Assembly: GCF_033958435.1 (NCBI RefSeq)
Contig: NC_134161.1
Span: 8,122,001 to 8,186,000, forward strand
Direction: 5' to 3'
Length of the DNA: 64,000 bases
DNA from: Carettochelys insculpta
Taxonomy: Eukaryota; Chordata; Testudines; Carettochelyidae
The notes below the pieces were generated by a model. It did not search any database. It had not been told where the DNA came from and saw nothing but the letters and a program-made list of their open reading frames with translations. A program made the translations under genes and the position numbers. Shown piece after piece: positions 1-11,640 of the stretch (positions are counted from its first letter, which is position 1; the number at the start of each line of letters is the position of its first letter).

Positions 1-59
1 AAAGAAAGCTTCAAGGTCACCACAAAGTTGTGTCGAGTTCACAGGGGAGGTGGGGCAGA

Positions 60-607
60 AAGAAGGACCCTGCTCTACTCTACACTGGTTTGGCCTCAAC
101 TGGAGTATTGTGGCCAGTTCTGGACACGGCAGTTCAAGAAAAATGCAGAGAAATTAGCGAAGGTCCAGAAAAGAGCGACAAGAATGATTAAAGGTCTAGA
201 GAATGTGACCTATGAAGAAAGGCTGAAAGAATTGGGCTTGTTTAGTTTGGAAAAGAAAAGACTGAGGGGAGACATGATAGCGCTTTTCAGGTATCAAAAA
301 GGGTGTCAGAAGGAGGAGGGAGAAAACTTGTTCTTCTTGGCCTCTGAGGACGGAACAAAAGGCAATGGACTTAAACTGCAGCAAGGGAGGTTTAGGTTGG
401 ACATTAGGAAAAAGTTCCTAACTGTCAGGGTGGTCAAACAGTGCAATAAATTGCCAAGGGAGGTTGTGGAGATATTTAAGAACAGGTTAGATTGATGTCT
501 GTCAGGAGTGGTTTACACAGTACTTGGTCCTGCCATTGGGGCAGGGGGCTGGACTTGATGGGCTCTCGAGGTCCCTGACAGTCCTAGTGTTCTATGATTC
601 TATGATA
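60..607 (+). mobile_element. CR1 LINE 3' fragment
   Basis: The translation contains the C-terminal reverse-transcriptase block of CR1 ([50 protein letters not shown]). It is followed by a short 3' untranslated part ending in the CR1-type octamer repeat ttctatgattctatgat at 591-607. The 5' part is missing, as is usual for CR1 insertions. This is not a host gene. Confidence 0.92.
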
Positions 608-809
608 CTACTTGGTGGGTCGAGAGTGGCTAGCTGACTTGAACAATAAATATATTTTCAAAATAATGTGGCTTCAGAACTGGTTGGACACCACAGACTG
701 CGAGCTAATAGCTAGCTTCTTGTGATTGTATCCAGGCTCACTGTAAGCCATGTAGTTGGGTGGCCAGCCCATATGGCAGTCCATGCTGTTGTGGTTTCAA
801 TGCTGTTTG

Positions 810-1007
810 CACCAATGTTCCCATCAGCTTTTGCATCTATGAGCAGAATAAATTTTGTTATGGGCACCAAGGCATATGCTGATGTGCACCACCAATAGAA
901 ACACATGTTGCCTAGTGTTGGTGGCTGTGGGTGCTGTGCTAATCAGCTGGGCAGCATGTGAATCTCTCCTGGGTGGCCACTCAAGAGCTTAGTTTACACA
1001 GAACACT
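810..1007 (-). mobile_element. ~190-bp hAT-like MITE
   Basis: This is one of about eight copies of a non-coding family. It is recognised by ends like cagtgttccctntaa and ttanagggaacactg, the internal block ataaattttgttatg and the block ctaatcagctgggcagcat. Here the ends have decayed to caatgttccc and acagaacactg. Confidence 0.75.
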
Positions 1008-1207
1008 GGTTGCCCCCCAAGTGAGCTAAATTAAAGTTAAATCAAGTACATGCAAGCATGCCGCAGTGCAACTAAGTGGTTTACCCAGAATTACACAGCA
1101 GGTCTGTGCTGTGGTACAAGAGGGAATAATCCCACATCTACTAGGTCTCAGCTCACAAGTACACTCTTCATCTTGTTACAAAGAAAAACGCTATTTTGGT
1201 GGTCCAG

Positions 1208-1305
1208 CTTGGGAAACTGAGGCGCAGAGAGGATAAGTGCTTGCCCAAGGTCACTCTGGGAGCCACTTGTGGAATTGCGACTGGAATCCAACAGTTCAGG
1301 TACCT
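1208..1305 (-). mobile_element. MIR SINE
   Basis: gggaaactgaggcgcagaga, gtgcttgcccaaggtcactc and gactggaatccaacag follow the reverse of the MIR core. Confidence 0.75.
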
Positions 1306-2989
1306 AGTCCCCTTCAAATAGTGAGACAAGGCTCCTTCCCAGTTTTGTAAAAATAAAAAAGGGCAGGACGTTTTTTCTGGAGCAATAAGGTGCCATGTTC
1401 TGCCTCTCAATGGGCTCTGAATCTGTGAGATTCCATTAAACTGAAGCTAGAGTTACGGAGCCAGCTGATGTGGACTGGCCTTTTGCGAGGATCAGCAGGA
1501 AGCTCTTACTCCCCAGTCCCTGCTTGGGGAAAAGGGCCAGATTCTCACCTGGTGTAAAACAGCATAGCTCTTGTTCAGTCAGTGAAGCAGCGCTGACTCA
1601 CATCTTCTCAGGATCTGGCCCAGCAAGTCCGTGTTATTTTGTTTTAATAAAGAAGGATCACTGCTAGCTTTATTCCCAAGTCCTCAGAGCATTAAATGTC
1701 CCCAAATGAGATTTGCTCCAGAATTATGTTGCTGTTAACAAAGTTTAAGGGACAGTGTTTCAAGGTAAATTAACGAGGCTGTGCCTTATTTGTAGGCAGC
1801 TGCTTCTGCGCCATGAGTCCTGCCTCACAGCAAGGGAAGGTAAACAAGGTGCTTGGCTATTCTTAACTGCCGGGGCTGGATGTCTGGCCAGAGATCATGT
1901 GCCAGGTCTCCCACGGCTCCCAAGTCCACCCACTGTCTGCCTGCTTTCATGGCCTCTTCTTTCCCCTGCAAAAAGCACATTGGGTCACCTTGGCAACCAT
2001 TAATGGCAACGGGGAGGGTGGGAGGTTGTGAGAGGGAATTTATCACTGGGTGAGGATCACAGAATTGGGTGTGACGGGTTAAGGACTCCCAGGGCCCTGC
2101 TGAGGGCTGGCTGGCTGGGGAAGACACGATCTGGGAGGTGAAATGGGCTCCTGGCCCTTCTGCCCAAGGCCACACCTTTTCCAGGGTGCCCAGAACCAAG
2201 CCCCCGCTCCCAGTCCCACCACCCACATTGCCCATGGCCTGGTGAAGTCTGTTGCCCAGCCCTGCCTGCAAATGCACCGTTGCCTGAGAGATAAGAACTG
2301 CTCCTAGCCATAGTTTCATGAGATTTGATCCCATTCCTTTAGGCCAGCCATGTCAAAGGGAGCCGATTGGGTCCAAGTGAATAACTATCTTCCCAGGAAC
2401 AAATGTGAACCCCCAACCCTTTTGTCTTGGTGCCAGAGGGTCACTCCATGTTGAGGAGATCTCTTAGGTGCTACTCTGGCTGCAAAGTCTTTCTGCGTCA
2501 TGCTCTGGTCTGCTTCTGTACTTGAGAAGAGTTACTATCAATAAATGGCAGTGGTGTGAATGGGGGAGCAGTGTTTATTCCATCAATGCCAGGCAGACAA
2601 TGAACCCAGCTGCGCCCAGATGGCATTGGCTGTGCTCCAAACAGATAAACGCTGCTGTAGCCACTTAAATGGGCCAAAACATGCATAGCAAAAGTGACAG
2701 TGTGGTAATTACAGTGTCTCCAGTGGCCATCTGGACACACAAACTGATTTTCTATGTAGATAATAAAACATCCTCTGCATCTCCAATATTAGTGTTAAAT
2801 GAGTACACTAATTGATTTAATTGGGACCCAAAATACCAAGCAAATAGGCATCAGCAACCCTCTCAGTTCAGGTAGTCTATTGATTTCCCTTCCAAGTCCG
2901 AAAATCTGTTCATCCTTGTAGAATGGAATAACAGATAGTCTGGTCTGATGGTGAGTTGGTTGGAGGGGCAGGTTCTTTGTAAGTCCTTA

Positions 2990-3322
2990 TAGAATCACAG
3001 AATCCGAGGGCTGGAAGGGACCTTCTGAGGTCACTGAGTCCAGCCCCCTGCCTGAAGCAGGATCAACCCCAACTAAATCATCCCAGCCAGGACTTTGTCA
3101 AGATGGGACTTAAAAACCTGTAGGGAGGGAGATTCCACCACCTCTCTCGGTAATGCATTCCCGTGCTTCACCTCCTTCCAGGTGAAATAATTTTTCCCAG
3201 TATGCAACCTACACCTCTCCCTCTGTAACTTCAGACTGTTGCTTATGATTAGATGCAGCCAAGATCTTTGCAGGTGAAGTGAGGAGTTGTCCGTGAATGG
3301 TGGTGGTGGTGTCTTTTGCAAG
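2990..3322 (-). mobile_element. CR1 LINE 3' fragment
   Basis: Read on the - strand this gives the CR1 C-terminus (NALPREVVESPSLQVFKSHLDK) and then the tail, which on + begins agaatcacagaatccgaggg. It is 5'-truncated and decayed. Confidence 0.88.
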
Positions 3323-3353
3323 CTATCTTCACCTGCATGAGAGCTGGTTTTTC

Positions 3354-3787
3354 AGGGTATGGCTACAGTGCAACTAAACACCCTTGGTTGGCCTGTGTTA
3401 GCTGACTCAGACTTGTGGCGCTTGGACTATGGGGATGTTTAATTTTGGATTAGACGTTCGGGTTCAGGGACCCTCCAAGTCCCAGCCCAAATGTGCACCC
3501 CACAATTAAAAAGTCCCATAGCTTTGTGGGGAAGGATAGCTCAATGATTTGAGCATTGACTTGCTAAGCCCAGGGTTGTGAGGTCAATCCTTGAGGGGGC
3601 CATTTCGAGATCGGGGGCAAATACATTTAAAAAAAAAATCTGTTGAGATGGTGAATAGGTCCTGCTGTGAGGACAGGGGACTGGACTCTGAAGGTCTTTT
3701 CCAGTTCTGTGAGATAGGTATATCTCAAGACTGAATCAGCTGACATGGGCATACCCATAGGTGTTCAACCTCAGTGCAGACCTACCC
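3354..3787. mobile_element. TIR DNA transposon remnant hosting a SINE
   Basis: The ends agggtatggctacagtg (3354) and cagtgcagacctaccc (to 3787) form imperfect terminal inverted repeats. The interior is non-coding and carries a tRNA-derived SINE at 3526-3719. The superfamily is uncertain. Confidence 0.5.
3526..3719 (+). mobile_element. tRNA-derived SINE, Cry-type (turtle)
   Basis: The head carries a pol III A-box-like tagctcaatgatttgagcat and a B-box-like gaggtcaatccttga. It is followed by the body gagggggccatttcgagatc, an A-rich stretch, and a tail with ggactggactctgaaggtct that resembles a CR1/LINE-type 3' end. From memory, this arrangement and wording match the Cry SINEs of hidden-necked turtles. 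It is the strongest lineage marker in the window. It is not a functional tRNA gene. Confidence 0.75.
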
Positions 3788-5059
3788 AAAGAGCATTAGC
3801 CGGAGAGGAGTGGGTCTGACACACTTAACAGGGTGAAGTTGTCTTAATTCACTCTTGCAGTTTGTCTTTTAAATATTAGAAACCGTAATAAGAAAAATGA
3901 CACCAGGCGTTGTGGGAAAATATTCCAATTTTCCACACAGACCACATTAGTACAAACTGAACCAAAAGACCTCGCAGAAAGGAGCGCTGTCGCAGACCTT
4001 GTCATGTAGCTTAGCGTCTGGTGGGTGGATGGATGAATGGCGGGACAAAATTCTGCTCCTGCTTGGAATAAAATGGTTCATATGTGGTAGAGAGAGGTGA
4101 GGGATTGTATTCCCATTGGACTGAAAGCTGACCAAAAGTGTTGTCATTTCATTCCAGCACATTTTAGAAATCCAAAAACTCCTTTTTTTTTTTGGTAATT
4201 GGGTGAAACATTATTATACTAGTAGATTTACTCCTTAAATGAGTCCTTAACTCAATTGTTTTTTTTTAATAAAAGGAAAATGCACATGCTTTATTTAAAT
4301 GATTGTGTTTTGCAAAAATGCAATGTTATGTTTATAAAGTTAATCTTTATTTCAGATTTCTTCAGGGATTGTTTACATTTTTCCATTTAATTTGTTTTAG
4401 TAAATTGTTTAGAATGGGAATTCTATCAAGTGTGTTTTTTCTTAACTCCTATAAACTCTTATCTTTCACCATGTTTTAACCAAAAAAAGGGCAATAGTCA
4501 GTTTGGTTTCCAATAACAGTTTCCGCTAGTTTTCAAACCTTAAGCATTGATTTAGTTATGCCAAAACAAAATGCTGCTCCAAATTGCTGTTTTATCTCTT
4601 TTCTGTCAGATTTATTGGGAAGCCATGCTATTCCAAGTTCATCCTGTTTTTCTGGCTCATCTTGGTTCAGCCTCTTTCAACATCGCTCAGTTATGTCAGT
4701 TTTAAGAATGTACTTTATCGGGTGACTTTGTCTCTCTTCCGTTTGGTTTTATGAGAAGCAATCCCATTCCAGGCACATCCTGTTTTCCTGGAACAACCAA
4801 ACCCTTATGGTGCTTTAATTTGTAAGGGGAAGCTGCATACTAAATTTGGTGGTCCCAGCTCTTAGCTTTTAGGAGGCATTCTTAATCAGCCAGACAAACT
4901 CTCTAAAATATATGATATAAAATAAAATATATAATAGCACCTAGCAGCCCTAGTTGTGGAGCAAGTCCCTGTCGAACTAAGTCCTGGACAAACATCAATC
5001 AAAGGGGTGCCTCCCCTTTGTTCCCTGAAGCTGTGAACTTGCGAGGCAACTCGGGATTC

Positions 5060-5185
5060 CAATGTTTCCCAGCTGATTAGTCAAGCGGCCACAGCTAGAT
5101 GTTTTGTTTATGCTCGTGGTGCCCATTCACACCTGCCATGGTGTACATAAAAATGTATTCTGCACATGGATGGAAAAAATCCACA
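5060..5185 (+). mobile_element. hAT-like MITE fragment
   Basis: Partial copy of the same ~190-bp family: aatgtttcccagctgattag, ggtgcccattcacacctgcc and attctgcacatggatggaaa. The middle is rearranged and the right terminus is missing. Confidence 0.6.
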
Positions 5186-5553
5186 TACAGATGGAAAAGA
5201 TTACTTAGAACATAGGTCCTTGGCCCAGACTGCTTCGCATCAGAGACCCAAAGAAGAATCCTGAGTAGTTCAAAAGCTTCACTCCTCCACAGGTGGAAGT
5301 TGGGCTAGTAAAAGCTGTTCTGTCTTCAACGGAAGACATACATTTGTGCATGTCTTTGAGGAGTCCACTCATTGTGCTTGTTTTCATAAGAAAATCCTCA
5401 TGAATTTAATGTTACCCAATTTTGGTTTTGGTCCAAAATACGTAATCAAACCTTCAAGGTTTTACATGCCCCAAATGTTTTTTTTTTTCATACAAAAGCA
5501 ACCCTTTGCACAAAGTTGCCCACCTAAGAGATGAGCAAAACCTCACTCCTAGC

Positions 5554-5731
5554 CAGTTTTCCCTCTAATTTTTCCCATCCATGGATGGAATAAATTTTGT
5601 TATGTGTGCCCAGGCATATGGGGATGCGCACCACCAATATAAATGCATTCTGCCAGCTGTGGGAGGCTGTGAACATTGTGCTCATCAGCTGGGCAGCACC
5701 TGAACCTCTCTTGGGCACCCAGGGAACACTG
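5554..5731 (-). mobile_element. ~190-bp hAT-like MITE
   Basis: A full copy from cagttttccctctaattt to cccagggaacactg. The 8-bp flanks ctcctagc and gtcctggt are a weak possible target duplication (5 of 8). Confidence 0.8.
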
Positions 5732-6598
5732 GTCCTGGTAGAAATGCTGCTGGAGATCATACGCCATTGAACTGCGAGCCAGATTTGGTTGCTGTCAAGT
5801 AGTTGCCTAGCAGAAGGTGTTGCTTATGAAAGAATGTTCTTAATGCGGGTTTCACTACACTTAGGATGTTTCAACGTATAGCGTGTGTGATGTGTGTTCC
5901 TGAAGCCAAATGGTGCCTTGAACGCCCCCACACAGCCTGCTTCCCCCTCCCTCCCAAATGCTTTCTATTTGTAAGTTGGAAAGGTGTCAGGGCTCATTTG
6001 GCACCAAATTGCTTTCCTCCCTGGTTGGTCTCATTGATTCAAATTCCTCATGAGATCTTTAAAGGGGAACATGACAAACACAAACAAGGGCCTGTGGGAT
6101 AGGCAAGCTGAGTTTGGAGAGAGCAGGACAGCTTAGAGGAAACTCCCGCGGAAAGCCGAAGAGGGGACCTAGCCTATTCATAGCTGGGAACATGTAATTA
6201 AGAGTCTGAAAAGCATGGGTGGGAAGATATCTCTGCCTGTAACCCAAGAATCTCTGAAGGGATCTGTTCTGCTGGTGGAGTAGCAGGAGCTGGGGAAACG
6301 ATTACAAATCAGTGACTCATCTTGCTAAAGAACCTCCCAATGGCAGCCAGCCACCTGCTTCCTGCAGGCTGCCTGCTTTCCTGGCCAGGGGTGGGGGAAA
6401 AGGCAATTAAAGCCTTGAATGTCTTCATCAGAGAGTTAATTCCTGGCTTTAGTGTTGGAGAGCTGAGTCACTTATGGAAGTCCACCAGAGGAAGAATACT
6501 CTCCCCCTGAATAAAGAAAGGCAGGGTAAGGTGTGCAGACCTTTAAGCCAGAGGTTTATCTTCCTTGTGTGTGAAGCTCCAGGATAACGATGTTAATA

Positions 6599-6921
6599 TA
6601 GGTTGAACCTCTGTAGTCTGGCACACTCTGGTCCAGCAACATCTGTGGTCTGGCATGATTTGAGTTAGCCAGATGACCACTTACCACAGGTGTGGCTAGG
6701 TTTCTTGTGGCCCCACAAAGTTTGTTTCCAGCCTCCCGTCCTGGCTTTCAGTGTTCTGTGCTGTTATTTATCTGTAATTTACCCCTAAATGTCTTCTAAG
6801 AGCCCAGTAAGCAGTGGAAGTATTGATAATGTGCTAGACATTATTGACCTTCGATAGTCCGGCAAATTCTCTGGTTCAGCATTCAAGTCTTGAGGGTGCT
6901 GGACTAGATAGGTTCAACCTC
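6599..6921 (+). mobile_element. Tigger/pogo-like MITE, copy A
   Basis: Inverted termini are taggttgaacctctgtagtc and ggttcaacctc. A TA dinucleotide lies outside each end (6597-6598 and 6922-6923). The 323-bp interior includes gtgttctgtgctgttattta, shared with the copies at 37747 and 54843. TA flanks with this terminus fit Tc1/mariner-Tigger non-autonomous elements. Confidence 0.85.
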
Positions 6922-7012
6922 TACTTTGCAGGATCTCAGGAGTGTTTTACAAAGGATGTGGATGCATGGGGATTGGTTTAATATTTTTATCCCTAATCAG
7001 TGCCCAGAGAAA

Positions 7013-7092
7013 TGACTTGCCTTACCCAACTTCAGGGGCAGAGTAGGCAACAGAACAAGAATCCTGGCTCCCAGTCCTCTGCTCCGACCATG
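7013..7092 (-). mobile_element. MIR SINE fragment
   Basis: gacttgccttacccaacttc and ggctcccagtcctctgctcc match the reverse MIR core at low identity. Confidence 0.5.
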
Positions 7093-8381
7093 AGCCTCCG
7101 CTCTTTAAAGCAACTTTACCTGAAATAATTCCCTCAAATTATCCATTACGTGTGTGTGAATGTGTGTGACAGAAAGAGAGAGAGAGCACGCACATGATAT
7201 GTGTGTAGAGGCTGCATTGTGCTAGGTGCTGTACAAACATAATGCGAGAGATTATAACTGGCCCAAAGCACTCATAATGTAAATAGAAAAAAAAAAGACA
7301 AAGGGTCTAAGAAAGGAAATACTATCCTTGTCTTTTAGACATGAAATTCAGAAAAAGAGATTGGAGTCTGCAGCCAAGCTGGCATGTGTATGGTGGAAAA
7401 TCTGTAGGAATGCAAGAGAATCAGGAAATGCATGGGTTGTTTCTACAATGTGTCTGTGGACAGCACCTAGCATGTTGTGGGTACTTCACAGGCATCTCCA
7501 AAGAGTTTGGAGACTGGGTGAGGAGATCTTGGAGGAAATTATCCGTGATGCAGAGATGAAGATTCCAGGTGACGGCACATGAGAAACTAGAATCGATGGG
7601 TCAACCCAAGAGAAAGGGGACTGCCTAGTAGCAGCACTGGGAGAGAAGGTCCAGATCCCTCTTCTGTGATGCCCGAAAGTTTTATGAATCTTATGCCTCT
7701 GACTCCATGGAACTTTTTGACCGCCCACTTCTACATAATATGCTCCTATGTGGCAGGGAATGAGTTTTCATTCCAGCATCTGGTGGGGCTGGTGTCCACA
7801 TAAAGTATTTCAAAGGACCTGAATAGGCCCCTTTCATTGTCAGCATCTTCAGGGAACCCCAGGTTTGGCTGATCCAATCTGTTCAGGTCGAATGCCTTCT
7901 TCAGATCTGGGCTCAGTCATCTGGGCGGGTTTGCCTGGCCACCACTCCCATTTGTTGGATCGGGTTCGGGATTTGTCACCTTTCCCGATCACTTAATGTT
8001 CTTGAAAGCCGGTACGTACACAGCTCTGATTGGTAACATGCTGCTTTTCGCATTGGACACTTGCTGGGAACCCACTGCCAATTTGGATGGGCACCTGCTG
8101 CCATTTGCCTGTTCAAATGCAAGTGTCTGTTGCCACTTCGTATTAGTTTCCTGCTGCCTGTTTTCTTTGGGTGATGCTCTTCGATGCACTTTGAATACAG
8201 CTTTGGCTGGCTGGTTTGTCCGTTCAGAATTAGCGGATGCGGCTTTAGTTCAAGGTGGCTTTTTGCTGTCATTTTGTAACACCCAGCGCTTCTCTGGAGC
8301 CTTCCATCTGAGGATCACGTGGCACTTAACAAACTTCATAAAGCCTTTCAGTCCTGCCATGAAATAGGGCAACTGGTTTTT

Positions 8382-8488
8382 CAGTGGGTAAACTGAGGCA
8401 CATTGCTTAAATGACTTTCCCAATGCAGCAAATCAATAGCAGAGCTGGGAATAGAATCCATGGGTCCTGGCTGCTAAGCCTCCACTGC
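8382..8488 (-). mobile_element. MIR SINE
   Basis: taaactgaggcacattgctt, aaatgactttcccaatgcag, agcagagctgggaatagaat. Confidence 0.75.
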
Positions 8489-9978
8489 CAGTTTGATATT
8501 CATGCTGTGTTTGTACTCACTCTCACAAAATTAAATCATGTGCCTATTTGGAAAATGTTCAAAGAGATTCACCTTCACTGAGATTTGATTGCCAATAGTA
8601 GAAAGTTTATGTAACAGTGGTAAACAGAGCATATTTAGAGCCAAGTGCTCTATCATGAACCGAAATTTAAAAAAAAAAAAAAATCCAGACCTTTGGATAT
8701 TTTACTGTGCTCTCTGTCTGCCTGGCAGCACGATGCTGAGATGAACCAGTTCATTTACTGGGATCAGGGAAAATACATCTGCACCAATTCGTAGGAATTG
8801 CCAGGAATATAAAGGGCCAGAGTCTGCTGCCATTTACATTGGTGGAAATTGCAAGGAACACAACTGAAATCAGTGGAGTCACAACAGTGCCTGGAAAGAT
8901 CAGAATCAGGCTCAGTATTTCCAAAAATAATTGGAATACAGGGTGAATTTCACCTCTGTTTGGGGCCCCAACGCTAGGCCTATGCACAAAGTTAGTCCCA
9001 CTTAAGAACTATTAGATTGTCTCTTTACCATGGCTGAATTCCTCCCAGAGTGAAGATGTGACGGTTGATGTTTCTGGAACAACTGCTAATGAGAGACAAA
9101 GTTGCTGAGAGCCAATAAGGGCCTTTGTAAATATTTCTCAGAGGTCTTGGGTCTCATTGATTAAAAAGCAAAAGAGGGACATTCTCCAAAAGCAAACAGT
9201 TTCTTGACCTGATTTGGTGGGTGGTCCCAGTCAGAGATCTTAGCTCCCACCTTTAAACTATGTAGAGAATCCAGATAGGAAATATCAGCCCCATGCTCAG
9301 CCCTCTCCTTAAAGTAAGCAAATGCCCATGTGAAAGAATGGGTCCTCCAACCTCTCCTAAAAATGAGTAAACTCAGTGTAATGCACATCAGTGTCTGCTT
9401 TATTGGCTGCAGTGTTCTTTGTGCTCTTAAGCCATGGGAATTTTCTATAGTGTCTCTTAAGTAATCAGTGAAAGGTCTTATTTATTCCTCCTTTTCCCAC
9501 CCCTACACGTAAAGGCTCCCTGGAGAGGAGAGCCTCATCTGACGAGCGAGAAGTGAAGTTTAACTAACCAGCCTATGGGGAAAAAGGTTTCTTTCAGCTG
9601 ATTCACACTGGGAGCTTGGCTTTGGTTTTACAATCCAAGGGTAGGTAGGAAAATCCTTTCCCTTTGGGAGGGAAGAGACAATACAGTAGGTCTGTCTGGG
9701 TGTTGTCAACATCCCAAAGATGTATCCTCAGAGGCACCCAGATTGCTGTCAAATGTAGAGAAGGCTCAAAGAGCCTTTGCACCACTGGGCTTGGGGGCTT
9801 TGTTACCTGCTGCATTGCTGGTGAATTTCAGAGTCCAGGGCTTCCCAGCTGAGGACATCTTGTGCTCGGAAACCGGAGACTTGCTACCAGGCTGGTATGT
9901 TGACTCAGCTGAAGGAGATGATCTCCTGAGTACTCAAATGCCTCAAGTAGAGCTGGTTGAAAAAATTGTAAGGGAACT

Positions 9979-10003
9979 TACACACACACACACACACACA
10001 CAC
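9979..10003 (+). repeat. (CA)n microsatellite
   Basis: About 11 uninterrupted CA units. Confidence 0.9.
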
Positions 10004-10494
10004 TCCATGGTAAAACACGTTTTGTCATACCAAAATGTTTTGTAGGAACTATTCTGCTTTTGAAATAAAAAGATTTGGGTCCAAGGGAGACAAGCAGTTC
10101 CCGCACCCAAGAACAGCCTGGTGTTTAGTTAAGTGTGCTGAAAAGTGTATTATAATTACAAATGATCACTTTAAATTTTAAGGGGCGCTGCTGGCAAGCC
10201 AGATGGTACTGCAGGGAAGCGTGCAATCAAAAGTTAGTCTGCAAAGATCCAATGCTGTGTTGTGCCTCTTTGCCTTAAGGAGCAGTCTGCTTTGTCTCCC
10301 TCTGTATTTGGAGGTTGTACATTAGATTCTGGAGTTTTAGGAAGATAGTAGTGATGTGTTTCAACTTTTCAGGAAAAGTATTTGTTTTTGGTTTTAACTC
10401 TGTGTGTGTGTATGCTGTGCCCACAACACCTAGGGCACCCTCTTGGGTCCCTTCCCTGCCTAATTTTAAGTTGGACTTGGAACTTGATCTCCCG

Positions 10495-10921
10495 TGGAAT
10501 TACTGGAAGGAACCGTGAGAGGTCATCAAGTCCAGTCTCCTGCACTCATGGTGGGACTAAGCACATTTAGACCATATCTAACAGGTGTTTGTCTAACCTG
10601 CTCTTCAAAATGTCCAGCGATTGAGATTTCACAAACTCATTGGGCAATTTATTCCGGTGTTTAACTGCCAGTTGATTTTAATGTCCATCCTAAACCTCTT
10701 TTGCTGCAACCCATTGCTGCTTGTTCTATCATCAGAAGCTAAGGAGAAAAAAATAATCTCCCTCCTCCTTGTAACAATCTTTCAGGTACTTGAAAGCTGC
10801 TATCATGTCCCCTCTCAGTCTTCTCTTTTCCAGATTAAGCAAACCTAGTTCTTTCAGTCTTCCCTCATAGGTCACATTTTCTACACCTTTAACCATTTTT
10901 GTTGCTCTTCTCTGGATCCAT
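10495..10921 (-). mobile_element. CR1 LINE 3' fragment
   Basis: On the + strand this shows the reverse complement of the CR1 C-terminal coding block and tail: aactggaaggaacc-like start, tcatgtcccctctcagtctt (rc of LRGDMI), and cataggtcacattttctaca. Decayed, no open frame. Confidence 0.88.
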
Positions 10922-11430
10922 GTGTTAGATCAATGCCTTAGCATTTTGGTGGTTGCTTTTCTGAGATGGGTTGGTCTCTCTCATGTTTTTATTTGGTTTT
11001 GGTGAAACATTTCAACAGGTCTTGTTTTCATTCCGTATCAAAACAAAACCAAAATAGCAAAACCTTGACATTTGTCCTGAAATGGAGGTTGCATTTTGGC
11101 CAGCCCCAGTGTCAAGCCATGCATGTCCCTATCTGTGCTGTGCTCATAAAAGAGCTAGTAAGCAGAAAGTGGTATGATTGGCTCCTTCTGCAGTTTATGT
11201 CCTTTTTCATGCATGTTTAATTGTCACTATGGTGACTAAGCATTTTGTCCTTACTAGAAGCTGATGTTTGCCGATTGTTGTCCTCCTGAATCTGGTTTAG
11301 CAAACTGGTCTGCCATATGGAAGGGACTACCCGCTAGTGTGTCTGTAATTGACCTGGCCAGTCTTTGTATCTGTACAGGAAGACATTGGAGAGTGCATTG
11401 CCTCATGTGCTCTGGCCTTCTATCTCAAAC

Positions 11431-11640
11431 AGTGGCAGAATAATCTAATGGTTCGGGCACTAGCCTGGGACTCAGAAGACCCACATTCCATCCCCTTCTC
11501 CTCCACATACTTAGTGTGTGATCTTGAGAACATCAGCCTCTCTCCTCAGTTCCTCATCTGTAAAATGGGTGCAATAGCCTAACTCAAAGGTTATTGTGAG
11601 GATACGCACGTTGAGCATTGTGAGGTGCTCAGTTGCTACA
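11431..11640 (+). mobile_element. MIR SINE, near full length
   Basis: taatctaatggttcgggcac (tRNA-like head), cctcatctgtaaaatgggtg (core), gttattgtgaggatacgcac and gaggtgctcagttgctac (tail). About 210 bp. Confidence 0.85.

Noticed and set aside
28..495. 155-codon open frame at the left edge as a possible gene
   Set aside because: Its translation is the C-terminus of a CR1 reverse transcriptase followed by a CR1 tail.
3526..3600. Functional tRNA gene
   Set aside because: It has A- and B-box-like blocks but no complete cloverleaf, and it is fused to a SINE body.
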